Positions 1 to 6,556 of a stretch of 7,210 bases of DNA are shown here, one piece after another. The notes beneath the pieces were generated by a model. The model did no database searches, was not told the origin of the DNA, and was given only the letters and a program-made list of their open reading frames with translations. Position 1 is the first letter of the stretch. Each line of letters begins with the position of its first letter. Made by a program: the position numbers and the translations under genes. The stretch comes from Gammaproteobacteria bacterium (GTDB taxonomy: Bacteria; Pseudomonadota; Gammaproteobacteria; Ga0077536): NCBI GenBank assembly GCA_003540955.1, contig DPMX01000007.1, forward strand, positions 9,404 through 16,613. The letters are read 5' to 3'.

Positions 1-429
1 GTCCCGATCCGTGGGAAGGCCATAGAAACGCGGCGCGACATTGCCAATCTTATCGTTGGCAGCGGCTTTGCGCACAGCCTCAAGTGGAAAGTAACTGTTT
101 TGATCTGCAGCAGTGGTGTGGTCTCGATCGATAGCGATGTGAGCGATGCGAAGGTCGGGTTGTCCGACAGTCGATTTCGCATAGACTTTAAAAAATTTGG
201 CTGCACCGTTGTATTTTGCTCCCGGACCCTGATCACCGAATTGAGGATCGAATGGCACGGCGGTTGTGACTAGGCCGATCCTGGCCTCGCTTAGGGGTTT
301 AACGAACCGAACAAACGGGATTTCGTCGTGGTGGGCCCATCTATACGGATCGCCGAACTCCAGTGCTTGATAGTAAACACGGGTACGTTGCATGTAATCG
401 ATTGGTGGTTCGCGTACGGAATCACTCAT
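1..429 (-). CDS. GrdB-related (glycine/sarcosine/betaine reductase component B-like) oxidoreductase, N-terminal part
   Basis: An open frame of 143 codons runs from an ATG at 427-429 leftwards off the window without a stop, so only the N-terminus is present. I translated it by hand. It begins MSDSVREPPIDYMQRTRVYY and contains RWAHHDEIPF, the strand-like RIGLVTTAVPF, FGDQGPGAKYN, RIAHIAIDRDHTT and, near the edge, APRFYGLPTDRD. This pattern matches proteins annotated as GrdB-family selenoprotein-B-like reductases in aerobic Pseudomonadota, whose reaction is generally unknown. True GrdB carries selenocysteine in the glycine reductase complex; that region is not in the window, so catalytic competence cannot be judged. 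The start is supported by AGAGGG (complement of 438-443), 8 bases upstream. The gene is divergent from the acyl-CoA ligase and shares a 175-base control region with it, suggesting co-regulation. The frame is secure; the family call rests on remembered sequence pattern. Confidence 0.75.
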   Translation of the reverse strand, partial: MSDSVREPPIDYMQRTRVYYQALEFGDPYRWAHHDEIPFVRFVKPLSEARIGLVTTAVPFDPQFGDQGPGAKYNGAAKFFKVYAKSTVGQPDLRIAHIAIDRDHTTAADQNSYFPLEAVRKAAANDKIGNVAPRFYGLPTDRD

Positions 430-486
430 ATTTCTAGCCCTCTTTAGCAGTCAACGCTCCGCTTCGATTTATCGAGCCGGCAAGAC

Positions 487-514
487 ATCATACCTGTAGA
501 GAGATCCGTGTAAA
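487..514 (-). promoter_or_regulatory. Candidate leftward sigma70-type promoter for the GrdB-like gene
   Basis: On the minus strand TTTACA (514-509; five of six matches to TTGACA) is followed after 16 bases by TATGAT (492-487; five of six matches to TATAAT). Transcription would start near 480, about 50 bases ahead of the ATG at 429. The -35 element lies inside the inverted repeat at 503-526, so a protein bound there would block this promoter. Matches of this quality arise by chance, hence the modest confidence. Confidence 0.4.
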
Positions 515-526
515 ATACACAGGATC
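503..526. repeat. Inverted repeat, candidate regulator-binding operator
   Basis: The arms are GATCC-GTGTA (503-512) and TACAC-A-GGATC (516-526), separated by AAA (513-515). The inner part GTGTA-AAA-TACAC (508-520) is a perfect 13-base inverted repeat. The outer GATCC/GGATC arms continue it, with one extra A at 521. It lies about equally far from the two divergent starts (73 bases from 429, 78 from 605). Such a position and size suit an operator for a dimeric regulator such as a TetR- or MarR-type protein, but no regulator gene is in the window. Confidence 0.5.
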
Positions 527-604
527 GGGTGAATGTTTTGTTGGTGAATAATGTCGGTCACTCGAAACCATTTTTGATGCTGTTTTTATGCAAAGGAGAT
601 ATCG

Positions 605-2245
605 ATGCAAGGCCTGATGATGGATGTGCCATTGTTAATCAAGTCCATCGTGTTGCATGCGGAGCTTAATCACGCAAATCAGGAAGTGGTATCCGTCACT
701 GTAGATCACCCACGCCATCGTTACACCTACAAGGATTGTTTTCGCCGTGCGCGCCAATTAGCAAAATCGCTAGATGCACTTGGTGTACCAAACGGTGCGC
801 GAATTGCAACGGTGGCGTGGAATGACTTTCGTCACCTCGAATCGTATTTTGGTATCGCCTGTAGTGGTCGCGTTTACCATACGATAAATCCCCGTTTGTT
901 CGCAGATCAGTTGGTCTACATCATCAATCACGCTGAAGATGAATGGATCTTTACTGATGTCGCATTTGTGCCGTTGCTGGAAGGTATTGCGCAGCAGTGC
1001 CCGTCTGTTAAAGGTTACGTCGTTATGATTGGGGAAACGCACATGCCAGCGACTACACTTCCCAACGTACACTGTTTTGAGACCTTGTTGTCGGCGCAAT
1101 CGGCTGACTACGAGTGGCCCGATTTCAATGAGAATACTGCAAGTGGTCTTTGTTATACGTCCGGCACTACCGGTAATCCGAAAGGAGCTTTATACAGCCA
1201 CCGCTCGACCATGCTACATACCTACGCTCATTCGTTGCCGGACGTGCTGAATCTGTCGGCTTTGGATACGATTTTGCCAGTCGTTCCGATGTTTCACGTT
1301 AACGCCTGGGGTATCCCATTCAGTGCTCCATTTATCGGTCTTAAACTAGTGATGCCAGGGCCGAAGCTAAGCGATCCTAAAGTATTAGTCGATCTAATTA
1401 ACCAAGAAGGTGTGACTCTGGGTGCCGGCGTACCCACGGTTTGGTCGCCAGTGCTGCAATATGTGAAAGATAGCGGTCGGAGTTTAAAGCCGATGGTTCG
1501 GGCAGGCACTGGGGGATCTGCGTGTCCTGTTTCTATGATGCAAGAATTTCGTGACGAACACGGAGTCGAGGTTCAACATGCCTGGGGCATGACGGAAATG
1601 AGTCCCATTGGATCGGCTAACAGTCCGAAACCCGCATCGATGCGTTTATCGCAGGCGGAAAAAGACGAGCTGTTTAAAAGCGTTGGTCGACCTGTCCCAG
1701 GTGTTGAGGTAAAAATCGTAGATGATGCAGGTAAGGAACTTCCTTGGGATGGTATAGCGTTTGGCTCGTTGATGGTGCGGGGCTATTGGGTGATCCGCGA
1801 ATACTACAAGCCGGATAGACCGGGTGCCGCGCACGATACCGATGGCTGGTTTGAGACTGGCGATGTTGCGACTATCGACGCCGAAGGCTTTATTCGCATC
1901 ACCGATCGAACCAAGGACGTGATTAAGTCTGGTGGGGAGTGGATCAGTTCGATTGAGCTGGAGAACGCTGCAGTCGCCCATCCGGCTGTTGCCGAGGCTG
2001 CCGTGATTGGAGTCTATCATCCAAAGTGGCAGGAGCGACCGCTGCTGTTGGTAGTAAAAACAGTGGGCCAAGAGGCAACAAAAGAGGAGCTTCTCCATTG
2101 GTTCAATGGTCGTGTCGCAAAATGGTGGATCCCGGACGACGTTGTTTTTATAGATGCGATGCCCTATACCGCGACGGGTAAGATCAGTAAATTAATCTTG
2201 CGTGAAAAAATAGGCGACTATCAGTTTCCCGGTTCGGCTGTCTAG
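605..2245 (+). CDS. Acyl-CoA ligase (AMP-forming, DmdB-like / medium-long-chain fatty acid type)
   Basis: This 546-residue enzyme of the ANL adenylate-forming superfamily should activate a carboxylic acid with ATP to an acyl-adenylate and transfer it to CoA in the cytoplasm. Visible motifs in order: the N-terminal MQGLMMDVPLL typical of this subgroup; the phosphate-binding loop YTSGTTGNPKG at residues 184-194; VPMFHVNAWG at 227-236; HAWGMTEMSP at 325-334; the ribose-binding GWFETGD at 414-420; the hinge segment DRTKDVIKSGGEWIS at 434-448; and the C-terminal catalytic lysine K526 in TATGKISK. Length is normal and all core motifs are intact. The start is fixed by AAAGGAGAT at 592-600. It resembles enzymes annotated as long-chain fatty acid-CoA ligase or 3-(methylthio)propionyl-CoA ligase (DmdB), but no DMSP genes are nearby, so the substrate is open. 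It is first in a plus-strand operon, 35 bases before the next gene, and probably feeds a product of the neighbouring oxygenases into CoA-dependent degradation. Confidence 0.93.
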   Translation: MQGLMMDVPLLIKSIVLHAELNHANQEVVSVTVDHPRHRYTYKDCFRRARQLAKSLDALGVPNGARIATVAWNDFRHLESYFGIACSGRVYHTINPRLFADQLVYIINHAEDEWIFTDVAFVPLLEGIAQQCPSVKGYVVMIGETHMPATTLPNVHCFETLLSAQSADYEWPDFNENTASGLCYTSGTTGNPKGALYSHRSTMLHTYAHSLPDVLNLSALDTILPVVPMFHVNAWGIPFSAPFIGLKLVMPGPKLSDPKVLVDLINQEGVTLGAGVPTVWSPVLQYVKDSGRSLKPMVRAGTGGSACPVSMMQEFRDEHGVEVQHAWGMTEMSPIGSANSPKPASMRLSQAEKDELFKSVGRPVPGVEVKIVDDAGKELPWDGIAFGSLMVRGYWVIREYYKPDRPGAAHDTDGWFETGDVATIDAEGFIRITDRTKDVIKSGGEWISSIELENAAVAHPAVAEAAVIGVYHPKWQERPLLLVVKTVGQEATKEELLHWFNGRVAKWWIPDDVVFIDAMPYTATGKISKLILREKIGDYQFPGSAV

Positions 2246-2280
2246 TGCGGTAACAAAAAACGTAAAAAAGGGAGCGTTCA

Positions 2281-2889
2281 ATGAGTACACCATTAGAATT
2301 TTTCTTCGACTTCGGAAGTGGCCCCTCATATCTTGCATCTACCCAGTTGCCCGGGATATGCGCACGGAGCGGTGCAGAACTGATCTATCGCCCTATTTTG
2401 CTCGGCGGTGTATTCAAGCTAACTGGTAACACCCCACCCGGTGCGGTTGATGAGAAAATGGCGTGGTTCATTGATGATCTAAAAATCTGGGCTGCGAAGT
2501 ATGGAGTCGTGTTTGGTTTTCCTAAGATTGGTATTACGAACACTATGCCTTTAATGCGTGGGGCGTATGTGGCGCTCGATCAAGGGCGTTTAAGCGAATA
2601 TTGCGAGCTAGTGTTTCGGTCGATCTGGGTTGATGGTGTGAATATGCAAGACGTTGATGTGTTTGTAGCAAAGCTTACTAGTTCCGGTTTTGATGGCGAG
2701 GCCTATCGCAATGGAATAAAACGCCAAGAAATTAAAAACGCGCTGATTGTGAATACCCAGGAAGCAGTTGAGCGGGGCGCATTCGGTCTGCCAACAATGT
2801 TTGTCTGCGGACGAATGTTCTTCGGCCAGGATCGTCTTGAATTTGTCGAACAAGCGATAAAGGGAGAATTACCAGGAATGTCACGTTAA
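2281..2889 (+). CDS. 2-hydroxychromene-2-carboxylate isomerase-like protein (DsbA/GST-kappa fold)
   Basis: The 202-residue protein has the thioredoxin-fold layout of HCCA isomerases and kappa-class glutathione transferases: beta strand and active-site turn FFFDFGSGPSYLA (residues 7-19) with the expected serine at S13; a helical insertion around 50-160 including YRPILLGGVFKLTGN (36-50); the cis-proline loop GLPTMFV (169-175, P171); and a C-terminal FGQDRLEFVEQAI (181-193). The characterised family member isomerises a chromene carboxylate to a benzylidenepyruvate in naphthalene breakdown, using glutathione. No ring-cleaving dioxygenase or aldolase is in this window, so another substrate, or a glutathione-dependent isomerisation of an unsaturated intermediate, is as likely. 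The residue after S13 is Gly, where many homologues have Pro. GGGAG (2270-2274) supports the start. It lies 35 bases after the ligase and 34 before the cupin gene, consistent with one transcript. Confidence 0.88.
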   Translation: MSTPLEFFFDFGSGPSYLASTQLPGICARSGAELIYRPILLGGVFKLTGNTPPGAVDEKMAWFIDDLKIWAAKYGVVFGFPKIGITNTMPLMRGAYVALDQGRLSEYCELVFRSIWVDGVNMQDVDVFVAKLTSSGFDGEAYRNGIKRQEIKNALIVNTQEAVERGAFGLPTMFVCGRMFFGQDRLEFVEQAIKGELPGMSR

Positions 2890-2923
2890 TAATTCGTGCG
2901 ATAACATGACGGAGGAGTAATAA

Positions 2924-3454
2924 ATGGTAGCGAATATCAGGCGCGTCGTAACTGGGCATAACGAGGCAGGGCAATCGGTAATCTTGTCAGATGGCGATGC
3001 GGGCGCGGTGAAAGAGATGGATTCGATGCCGGGTTTGGCATTGACTGATCTGTGGGAAACTGATGGTGCGCCCGCGAGTAATGAAGGTAGCCAGGATGCA
3101 ACTGATCGCCCCGTTGTATTAGAGCCTCCGTTAAACGGCACGATTTTTCGAATTGTCGAATTTCCCCCTGACTCGACTTGGAAAGGGGACGCTGACGCAA
3201 GTGAGGCCTTTGATTCAATCGGCGCTGGCCATGCTTCGGATTTGAACAGCGACGATCCGATGATGCATAAGACCTCGACGGTTGACTATTTAGTCGTCAT
3301 AAAAGGTGAGATTTGGGCTATTCTTGAAGAAGGTGAAGTTTGCTTGAGGCCGGGAGACGTAATGATCCAGCGCGGAACGAATCACTCCTGGAGCGTTCGG
3401 AGCGAGGAACCATGCCTCCTGGCGGCAGTTCTAATCAATGCTAGGCCTATTTAA
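2924..3454 (+). CDS. Cupin-domain protein with degenerate metal-binding motifs
   Basis: A 176-residue protein whose C-terminal half (about 70-173) is a single conserved cupin barrel. Motif 1 appears as MHKTSTVDYLVVIKGE (114-129) and motif 2 as LRPGDVMIQRGTNHSW (141-156). Against the classical G(X)5HXH(X)3-4E(X)6G pattern, H115 is kept, the second histidine is T117 and the glutamate is D121. Motif 2 is one residue shorter between its Gly and His, and keeps H154. Proteins with this GDVxxQRGTNHxW signature are common next to catabolic oxidoreductases and are annotated only as cupin-domain proteins. It may bind a metal weakly or differently, or act as a non-catalytic or isomerase-type barrel. About 70 N-terminal residues have no feature I recognise. 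The strong GGAGGAG (2911-2917) fixes the ATG. It lies 34 bases after the isomerase gene, so it is likely co-transcribed. Fold assignment is firm; role unknown. Confidence 0.88.
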   Translation: MVANIRRVVTGHNEAGQSVILSDGDAGAVKEMDSMPGLALTDLWETDGAPASNEGSQDATDRPVVLEPPLNGTIFRIVEFPPDSTWKGDADASEAFDSIGAGHASDLNSDDPMMHKTSTVDYLVVIKGEIWAILEEGEVCLRPGDVMIQRGTNHSWSVRSEEPCLLAAVLINARPI

Positions 3455-3494
3455 TGCTGTTTGTAACTATTCCAACACTATGAAGTGATCATTT

Positions 3495-3512
3495 GGGGGG
3501 CGAGTTAACGTG
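3495..3512 (+). promoter_or_regulatory. Ribosome binding site and GTG start of the LLM oxidoreductase gene
   Basis: A run of six G (3495-3500) continuing as GGGGCGAG precedes the GTG at 3510-3512. The frame has a stop (TGA, 3486-3488) just upstream, no ATG between that stop and the GTG, and its first internal ATG only at codon 65, inside the conserved domain. GTG is therefore the only sensible start, giving an N-terminus at the length expected for the family. Confidence 0.65.
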
Positions 3513-4541
3513 CCTATAGATTGCAGCCTTGGTGTGAAGTTTGGTCTTTGGTATGACTTTCGCAATCCTTTACAATGGCGGCGCCCGTACGATCTGCTCT
3601 ATGCGGAAATTTTGGAGCAGATCGCTTGGGCTGAAACTCGTGGTTTCGAGTATGTGTGGCTTTCAGAACATCACTTCTCCGATGACGGCTATTCACCTTC
3701 GATGTTTCCTATCGCAGGAGCCATTGCAGCTCGGACAAGAAAAATCCGAATTGGAACTTCGCTTGTTCTTCTGCCGCTACATCACCCAGTTCGGATCGCT
3801 GAAGATGGTGCCACTGTCGATGTTATTTCGGGTGGTCGTTTTGAACTTGGAGCAGGCATTGGTTACCGGGTTGAGGAATTTGCCGCGTTTGATATTCCGG
3901 TTAGCGAACGCGGTGGTCGAACCAGCGAAAGCCTCGAGATCATCCGCCGTTTGTGGGAAGGGGAGACGCTAACCTTCAGGGGCCGTTTTTACAATATTGA
4001 AGATGCTCGAGTGACGCCAGAGCCGATTCAGAAGCCGCGACCTCCGCTTTGGGCCGGTGGTTTCACGAGCCCTGGCATCAGACGCGCAGCTCGGCTCGCA
4101 GACGGTTACGCGGGCATTGCGCCGAATAGTACACAAGCAAGCTACGAGCTATTCAGGTCTGAGTGGCAGCGGTATGGTAAACCTATCGAGGAGACGCGAA
4201 CCGCGGGCGGTTTGTTTTGGTTGATTCCTTCACGCGATCCTGACAAGACTTGGACGGAGGCCGCAGATCATGTGATTCATCAGGTCAATGCATATCGTGA
4301 GTGGACGGAAAAGGCCGGCGAGACGATGTTTCCAAAACTCAATAGCCATGCGGATCTAAGAGAAACAGGGATGCTGCAAGTTGTCGAGATTGACGAATGC
4401 ATTGATATCATCCGGGATTATGTTAATGAGATGGGCTTGACTCATTATTACTCCTGGACGTTGCCACCGGGTCTGCCGGCTAGTTGGGCTCAACCACATT
4501 TGGAGCTATTCGTCGATCATGTAATTCCTGCGTTTCGGTAA
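3510..4541 (+). CDS. LLM-class (bacterial luciferase-like) flavin-dependent oxidoreductase
   Basis: This 343-residue protein is a single luciferase-like TIM-barrel domain. Such enzymes use reduced FMN or F420 either as oxygen-inserting monooxygenases or as oxidoreductases. Recognisable segments are the first strand VKFGLWYDFRNP (9-20); the strand-turn FEYVWLSEHHFSDDGYSPS (46-64) with the paired histidines; TRKIRIGTSLVLLPLHHPVR (76-95); the flavin-side loop ISGGRFELGAGIGY (106-119); the helix ERGGRTSESLEIIRRLW (133-149); PLWAGGFTSPGIRRAARLADG (179-199), which lines the phosphate end; and the C-terminal LELFVDHVIPAF. Length is typical. A partner flavin reductase, needed if it is a two-component FMN monooxygenase, is not in the window. 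Its place beside a CoA ligase and an isomerase-like gene points to a catabolic oxidation step. It starts at GTG and follows the cupin gene by 55 bases. Cofactor choice and substrate cannot be told from sequence alone. Confidence 0.9.
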   Translation: MPIDCSLGVKFGLWYDFRNPLQWRRPYDLLYAEILEQIAWAETRGFEYVWLSEHHFSDDGYSPSMFPIAGAIAARTRKIRIGTSLVLLPLHHPVRIAEDGATVDVISGGRFELGAGIGYRVEEFAAFDIPVSERGGRTSESLEIIRRLWEGETLTFRGRFYNIEDARVTPEPIQKPRPPLWAGGFTSPGIRRAARLADGYAGIAPNSTQASYELFRSEWQRYGKPIEETRTAGGLFWLIPSRDPDKTWTEAADHVIHQVNAYREWTEKAGETMFPKLNSHADLRETGMLQVVEIDECIDIIRDYVNEMGLTHYYSWTLPPGLPASWAQPHLELFVDHVIPAFR

Positions 4542-4690
4542 TCGCAATCAACGGTTGGATAAAATGCTATAAAAATTAATTTGCTTGAATTAAACGCGGC
4601 GGGGGTTATTCTATCCGCATCGCGAATATCGGACTCCGGTGTCGATAACTAAAATAGCTCGCGATCTAAATTTTTTTCAGGAGATAGCCC
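4542..4690 (+). promoter_or_regulatory. 149-base gap with a weak candidate promoter ahead of the DUF1330 gene
   Basis: The gap is larger than the others in the operon and AT-rich in its first half. TTGAAT (4585-4590) and TATTCT (4607-4612), 16 bases apart, form a passable sigma70-type pair, which would start transcription near 4620. TATCG (4627-4631) and CGATA (4643-4647) form a small inverted repeat just downstream. No convincing terminator hairpin follows the LLM gene, so readthrough from the operon is possible as well. AGGAGA at 4679-4684 is the ribosome binding site of the next gene. Confidence 0.3.
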
Positions 4691-4981
4691 ATGGCCGCAT
4701 ACGTGTTAGTCGAAGTGAGCGTAACAGATAGAGAAAAAATGATGCCTTATATCGAAGCAGTAGACGCAACGGTCACGAATCACGGCGGTAGATACCTTGT
4801 GCGCTCCCCAGATGCCGAAGTAATTGAAGGCAATATCGGACAACATCCGTTGAAAGTATTACTGGAATTCCCGGATATGGCCAAAGCAAAAGCGTGGTAT
4901 GCATCATCCGAGTATCAAGCAATCATTCCATTTAGGACAGATAATTCCGTTGGGAATATGCTTTTTGTTGAAGGCGAATAA
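4691..4981 (+). CDS. DUF1330 domain protein
   Basis: The 96 residues make up the whole of a DUF1330 domain, a dimeric ferredoxin-like alpha/beta-barrel family with no established general function. Typical features are the opening strand AAYVLVEVSVTDREKM (2-17), HGGRYLVRSPDAEVIEG (31-47) and LLEFPDMAKAKAWYASSEYQ (60-79), followed by the closing strand MLFVEG (90-95). It has no signal peptide or membrane segment, so it is cytoplasmic. AGGAGA at 4679-4684, six bases from the ATG, supports the start. Small dimeric alpha/beta-barrel proteins of this shape sometimes act as monooxygenases, isomerases or lactone-handling enzymes, so a small-molecule role beside two flavin oxygenases is reasonable but is inference. 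It is the last plus-strand gene before the convergent junction. Confidence 0.9.
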   Translation: MAAYVLVEVSVTDREKMMPYIEAVDATVTNHGGRYLVRSPDAEVIEGNIGQHPLKVLLEFPDMAKAKAWYASSEYQAIIPFRTDNSVGNMLFVEGE

Positions 4982-5007
4982 TTTCCGTCATAAATACTTT
5001 TTTGGGG

Positions 5008-5082
5008 AATGGAAACGCTGGCATAGCTTTCAAGCTAGCGTGGTGACAGAGCTGGATTAATTCTGGTTTCCGTTAAATTTTT
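5008..5082. terminator. Possible terminator structure between convergent genes
   Basis: AATGGAAAC (5008-5016) can pair with GTTTCCGTT (5066-5074), nine pairs including one T-G wobble, enclosing 49 bases. Just after the right arm on the plus strand comes AAATTTTTA (5075-5083), a short T-run. Inside lies a second small inverted repeat TAGCTT-TC-AAGCTA (5024-5037). This could end plus-strand transcription after the DUF1330 gene. In the minus direction no T-run follows, so a two-way terminator is not supported. The long loop makes this a weak case. Confidence 0.3.
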
Positions 5083-6556
5083 ATCCAGTGAGATCGAATG
5101 ACTCAAGTTTTGGGGCTGCCATCTCGTCGAAGAATCGGGCGCGGGACCACGGCCAACTTGCGGGCACACCGTTCTTGTCCAGATACCAGCTTTTGCACCC
5201 GGTGGCCCATATTGATTTCTTTGCGGCCTCACTTCGTAGGCGCTCGTATTCTGTTGTAGCATCCGAGCGTGCACTTATCTCTTGAAACTCTCCGATCCGG
5301 ATTTTGTCTATTAGCTGGAAGATGTAATTAATCTGATGCTCGGCGATTTGGATCAAGGAGAAATTACCGACCGGGCCATTTGGTCCGTTAAGCATAAAAA
5401 AGTTGGGTATTTCCGGGATTGATATTGACATATAGGCAACCGGGCTTTCCGCCCAAATATCGTCTAAATTAACGCCGTTCCGTCCGAGTACGGTAGTCGG
5501 ACGGATGAAGCTGTCGACACGAAATCCAGTAGCCATTACAAGGATATCGAGGTCACGTAGTTCACCGCTCCTTAAACGCACCCCTTCTGGCTCTATTTGT
5601 TCAATTTCTTCGGTTAGGACATGTGCATTTGGATGTTGAATTGCGGTGTAAAAATCCTCAGAGAAGATTAATCGCTTACAGCCTGCACGATAATTCGGGC
5701 GTAGTTTTTCCAGCAGCACAGGATCGTGCACGTTATCTTCAAGGTTCGCGAGGCAAGCGTCCTCGATATCTTTCATTGCGGGTGAGTCAGCGTCAATAAC
5801 TGCATTTGAGAAGATCTCAAATTCATCATTAATCTGCTGGCGCACCGCTTCGAGTTTGGTTCTATCAGTGCGAAATCCATCCCGATCTTCATCGGTGTAT
5901 TTAATATCTTCAATTGGCATGATCCATTGCGCGGTCCTCTGGAATAAGTCATACCGACCGACCTGATCAGCGATTGCTGCAGTTATCTGGACTGCTGTCG
6001 ACCCGGTGCCAATGACCCCGATCCGTTTACCCGCCAATTCAAGGTTGTGGTCCCATTGAGAACTATGGAAGCAGGACCCCGCAAATGAATCAATTCCTCG
6101 GATGTCTGCAACGTACGGATGGTGCAGCACGCCAGTCGCTGCGATTACAAAATCTGCAATATCTTCGTGATCGCTTGCAGTGCGGATTTTCCACCGACTG
6201 TCGGCGAATTCGCAATGAGGGATCTCTTCGTTAAAACGGATATATTTTAGTACATCGTATTTTTTTGCAGTGCGTTCGAGGTAGGCATGAATTTCAGGTC
6301 CTGGCGCATAGGTGCTACTCCATTCGGGATTTGGTTCAAACGAATACGTATACATATGAGCGGGAACATCGCATGCAATACCAGGGTAGGTATTGTCGCG
6401 CCAGGTTCCGCCTATACGATCGGATTTTTCGTATATTACGAAGTTTTCGTAGCCCGACTGGCGTAACTTTATTGCGGTTAGGATCCCTGCCATGCCGGCG
6501 CCTATGATAACTATTCTTAGTTCGTCAGTCCTTGAATCAGTTCTTGTCATATTCAT
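5081..6556 (-). CDS. Flavin-containing monooxygenase, type I Baeyer-Villiger family
   Basis: This 491-residue FAD- and NADPH-dependent oxygenase should convert a ketone to an ester or lactone. It shows the FAD-binding GAGMAG (19-24) in the first Rossmann fold; GGTWRDNTYPGIACD (49-63), which matches the accessory type I pattern [AG]GxWxxxx[FY]P[GM]xxxD exactly; the Baeyer-Villiger fingerprint FxGxxxHxxxW[PD] as FAGSCFHSSQWD (158-169); the NADPH-binding GTGSTA (183-188); MATGF (341-345); and the C-terminal SWYLDKNGVPASWPW (456-470). The set of motifs points to the Baeyer-Villiger group rather than to N- or S-oxidising FMOs. It is somewhat shorter than cyclohexanone- or phenylacetone-type enzymes. 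The start is uncertain: the ATG at 6556 has AGAG touching it, while the second ATG at 6550 has that AGAG at a usable distance of six bases, giving 489 residues. It lies 77 bases downstream of the hydrolase gene on the same strand and faces the DUF1330 gene tail to tail. Confidence 0.92.
   Translation of the reverse strand: MNMTRTDSRTDELRIVIIGAGMAGILTAIKLRQSGYENFVIYEKSDRIGGTWRDNTYPGIACDVPAHMYTYSFEPNPEWSSTYAPGPEIHAYLERTAKKYDVLKYIRFNEEIPHCEFADSRWKIRTASDHEDIADFVIAATGVLHHPYVADIRGIDSFAGSCFHSSQWDHNLELAGKRIGVIGTGSTAVQITAAIADQVGRYDLFQRTAQWIMPIEDIKYTDEDRDGFRTDRTKLEAVRQQINDEFEIFSNAVIDADSPAMKDIEDACLANLEDNVHDPVLLEKLRPNYRAGCKRLIFSEDFYTAIQHPNAHVLTEEIEQIEPEGVRLRSGELRDLDILVMATGFRVDSFIRPTTVLGRNGVNLDDIWAESPVAYMSISIPEIPNFFMLNGPNGPVGNFSLIQIAEHQINYIFQLIDKIRIGEFQEISARSDATTEYERLRSEAAKKSIWATGCKSWYLDKNGVPASWPWSRARFFDEMAAPKLESFDLTG

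Larger units (their letters stand above)
430..604. promoter_or_regulatory. Divergent intergenic control region between the GrdB-like gene and the ligase operon
   Basis: These 175 bases contain no gene and separate two outward-facing starts. The region holds a near-perfect inverted repeat at 503-526, a plausible leftward promoter at 487-514, and, at its right end, the strong ribosome binding site AAAGGAGAT (592-600) ahead of the ligase ATG. I found no convincing -35/-10 pair for the rightward operon; an AT-rich AATAAT at 547-552 could be a -10 element but has no good -35 partner. The organisation suggests that one regulator controls both directions. Confidence 0.6.

Noticed and set aside
770..1099. 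109-codon minus-strand frame
   Set aside because: It is a shadow of the ligase coding sequence; no family resemblance and basic, cysteine-rich low-quality composition.
1646..2098. 150-codon open frame on the minus strand inside the ligase gene
   Set aside because: It lies wholly antisense to a gene with intact catalytic motifs, its translation resembles no family, and it has no ribosome binding site of note.
3541..3972. 143-codon plus-strand frame inside the LLM oxidoreductase gene
   Set aside because: It overlaps conserved barrel segments in another frame and its composition is not that of a folded protein I recognise.
4627..4647. TATCG...CGATA inverted repeat upstream of the DUF1330 gene as an operator
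   Set aside because: Only five pairs with an 11-base spacer; expected by chance at this length, so mentioned only within the gap description.
5024..5037. TAGCTT-TC-AAGCTA hairpin as a stand-alone intrinsic terminator
   Set aside because: The stem is short, not GC-rich, and no T-run follows in either direction; at most it is part of the larger structure at 5008-5082.
5035..5274. 79-codon minus-strand frame overlapping the end of the monooxygenase gene
   Set aside because: It is out of frame with the conserved C-terminus of the monooxygenase, which continues to 5081 without interruption, so it does not indicate a frameshift.
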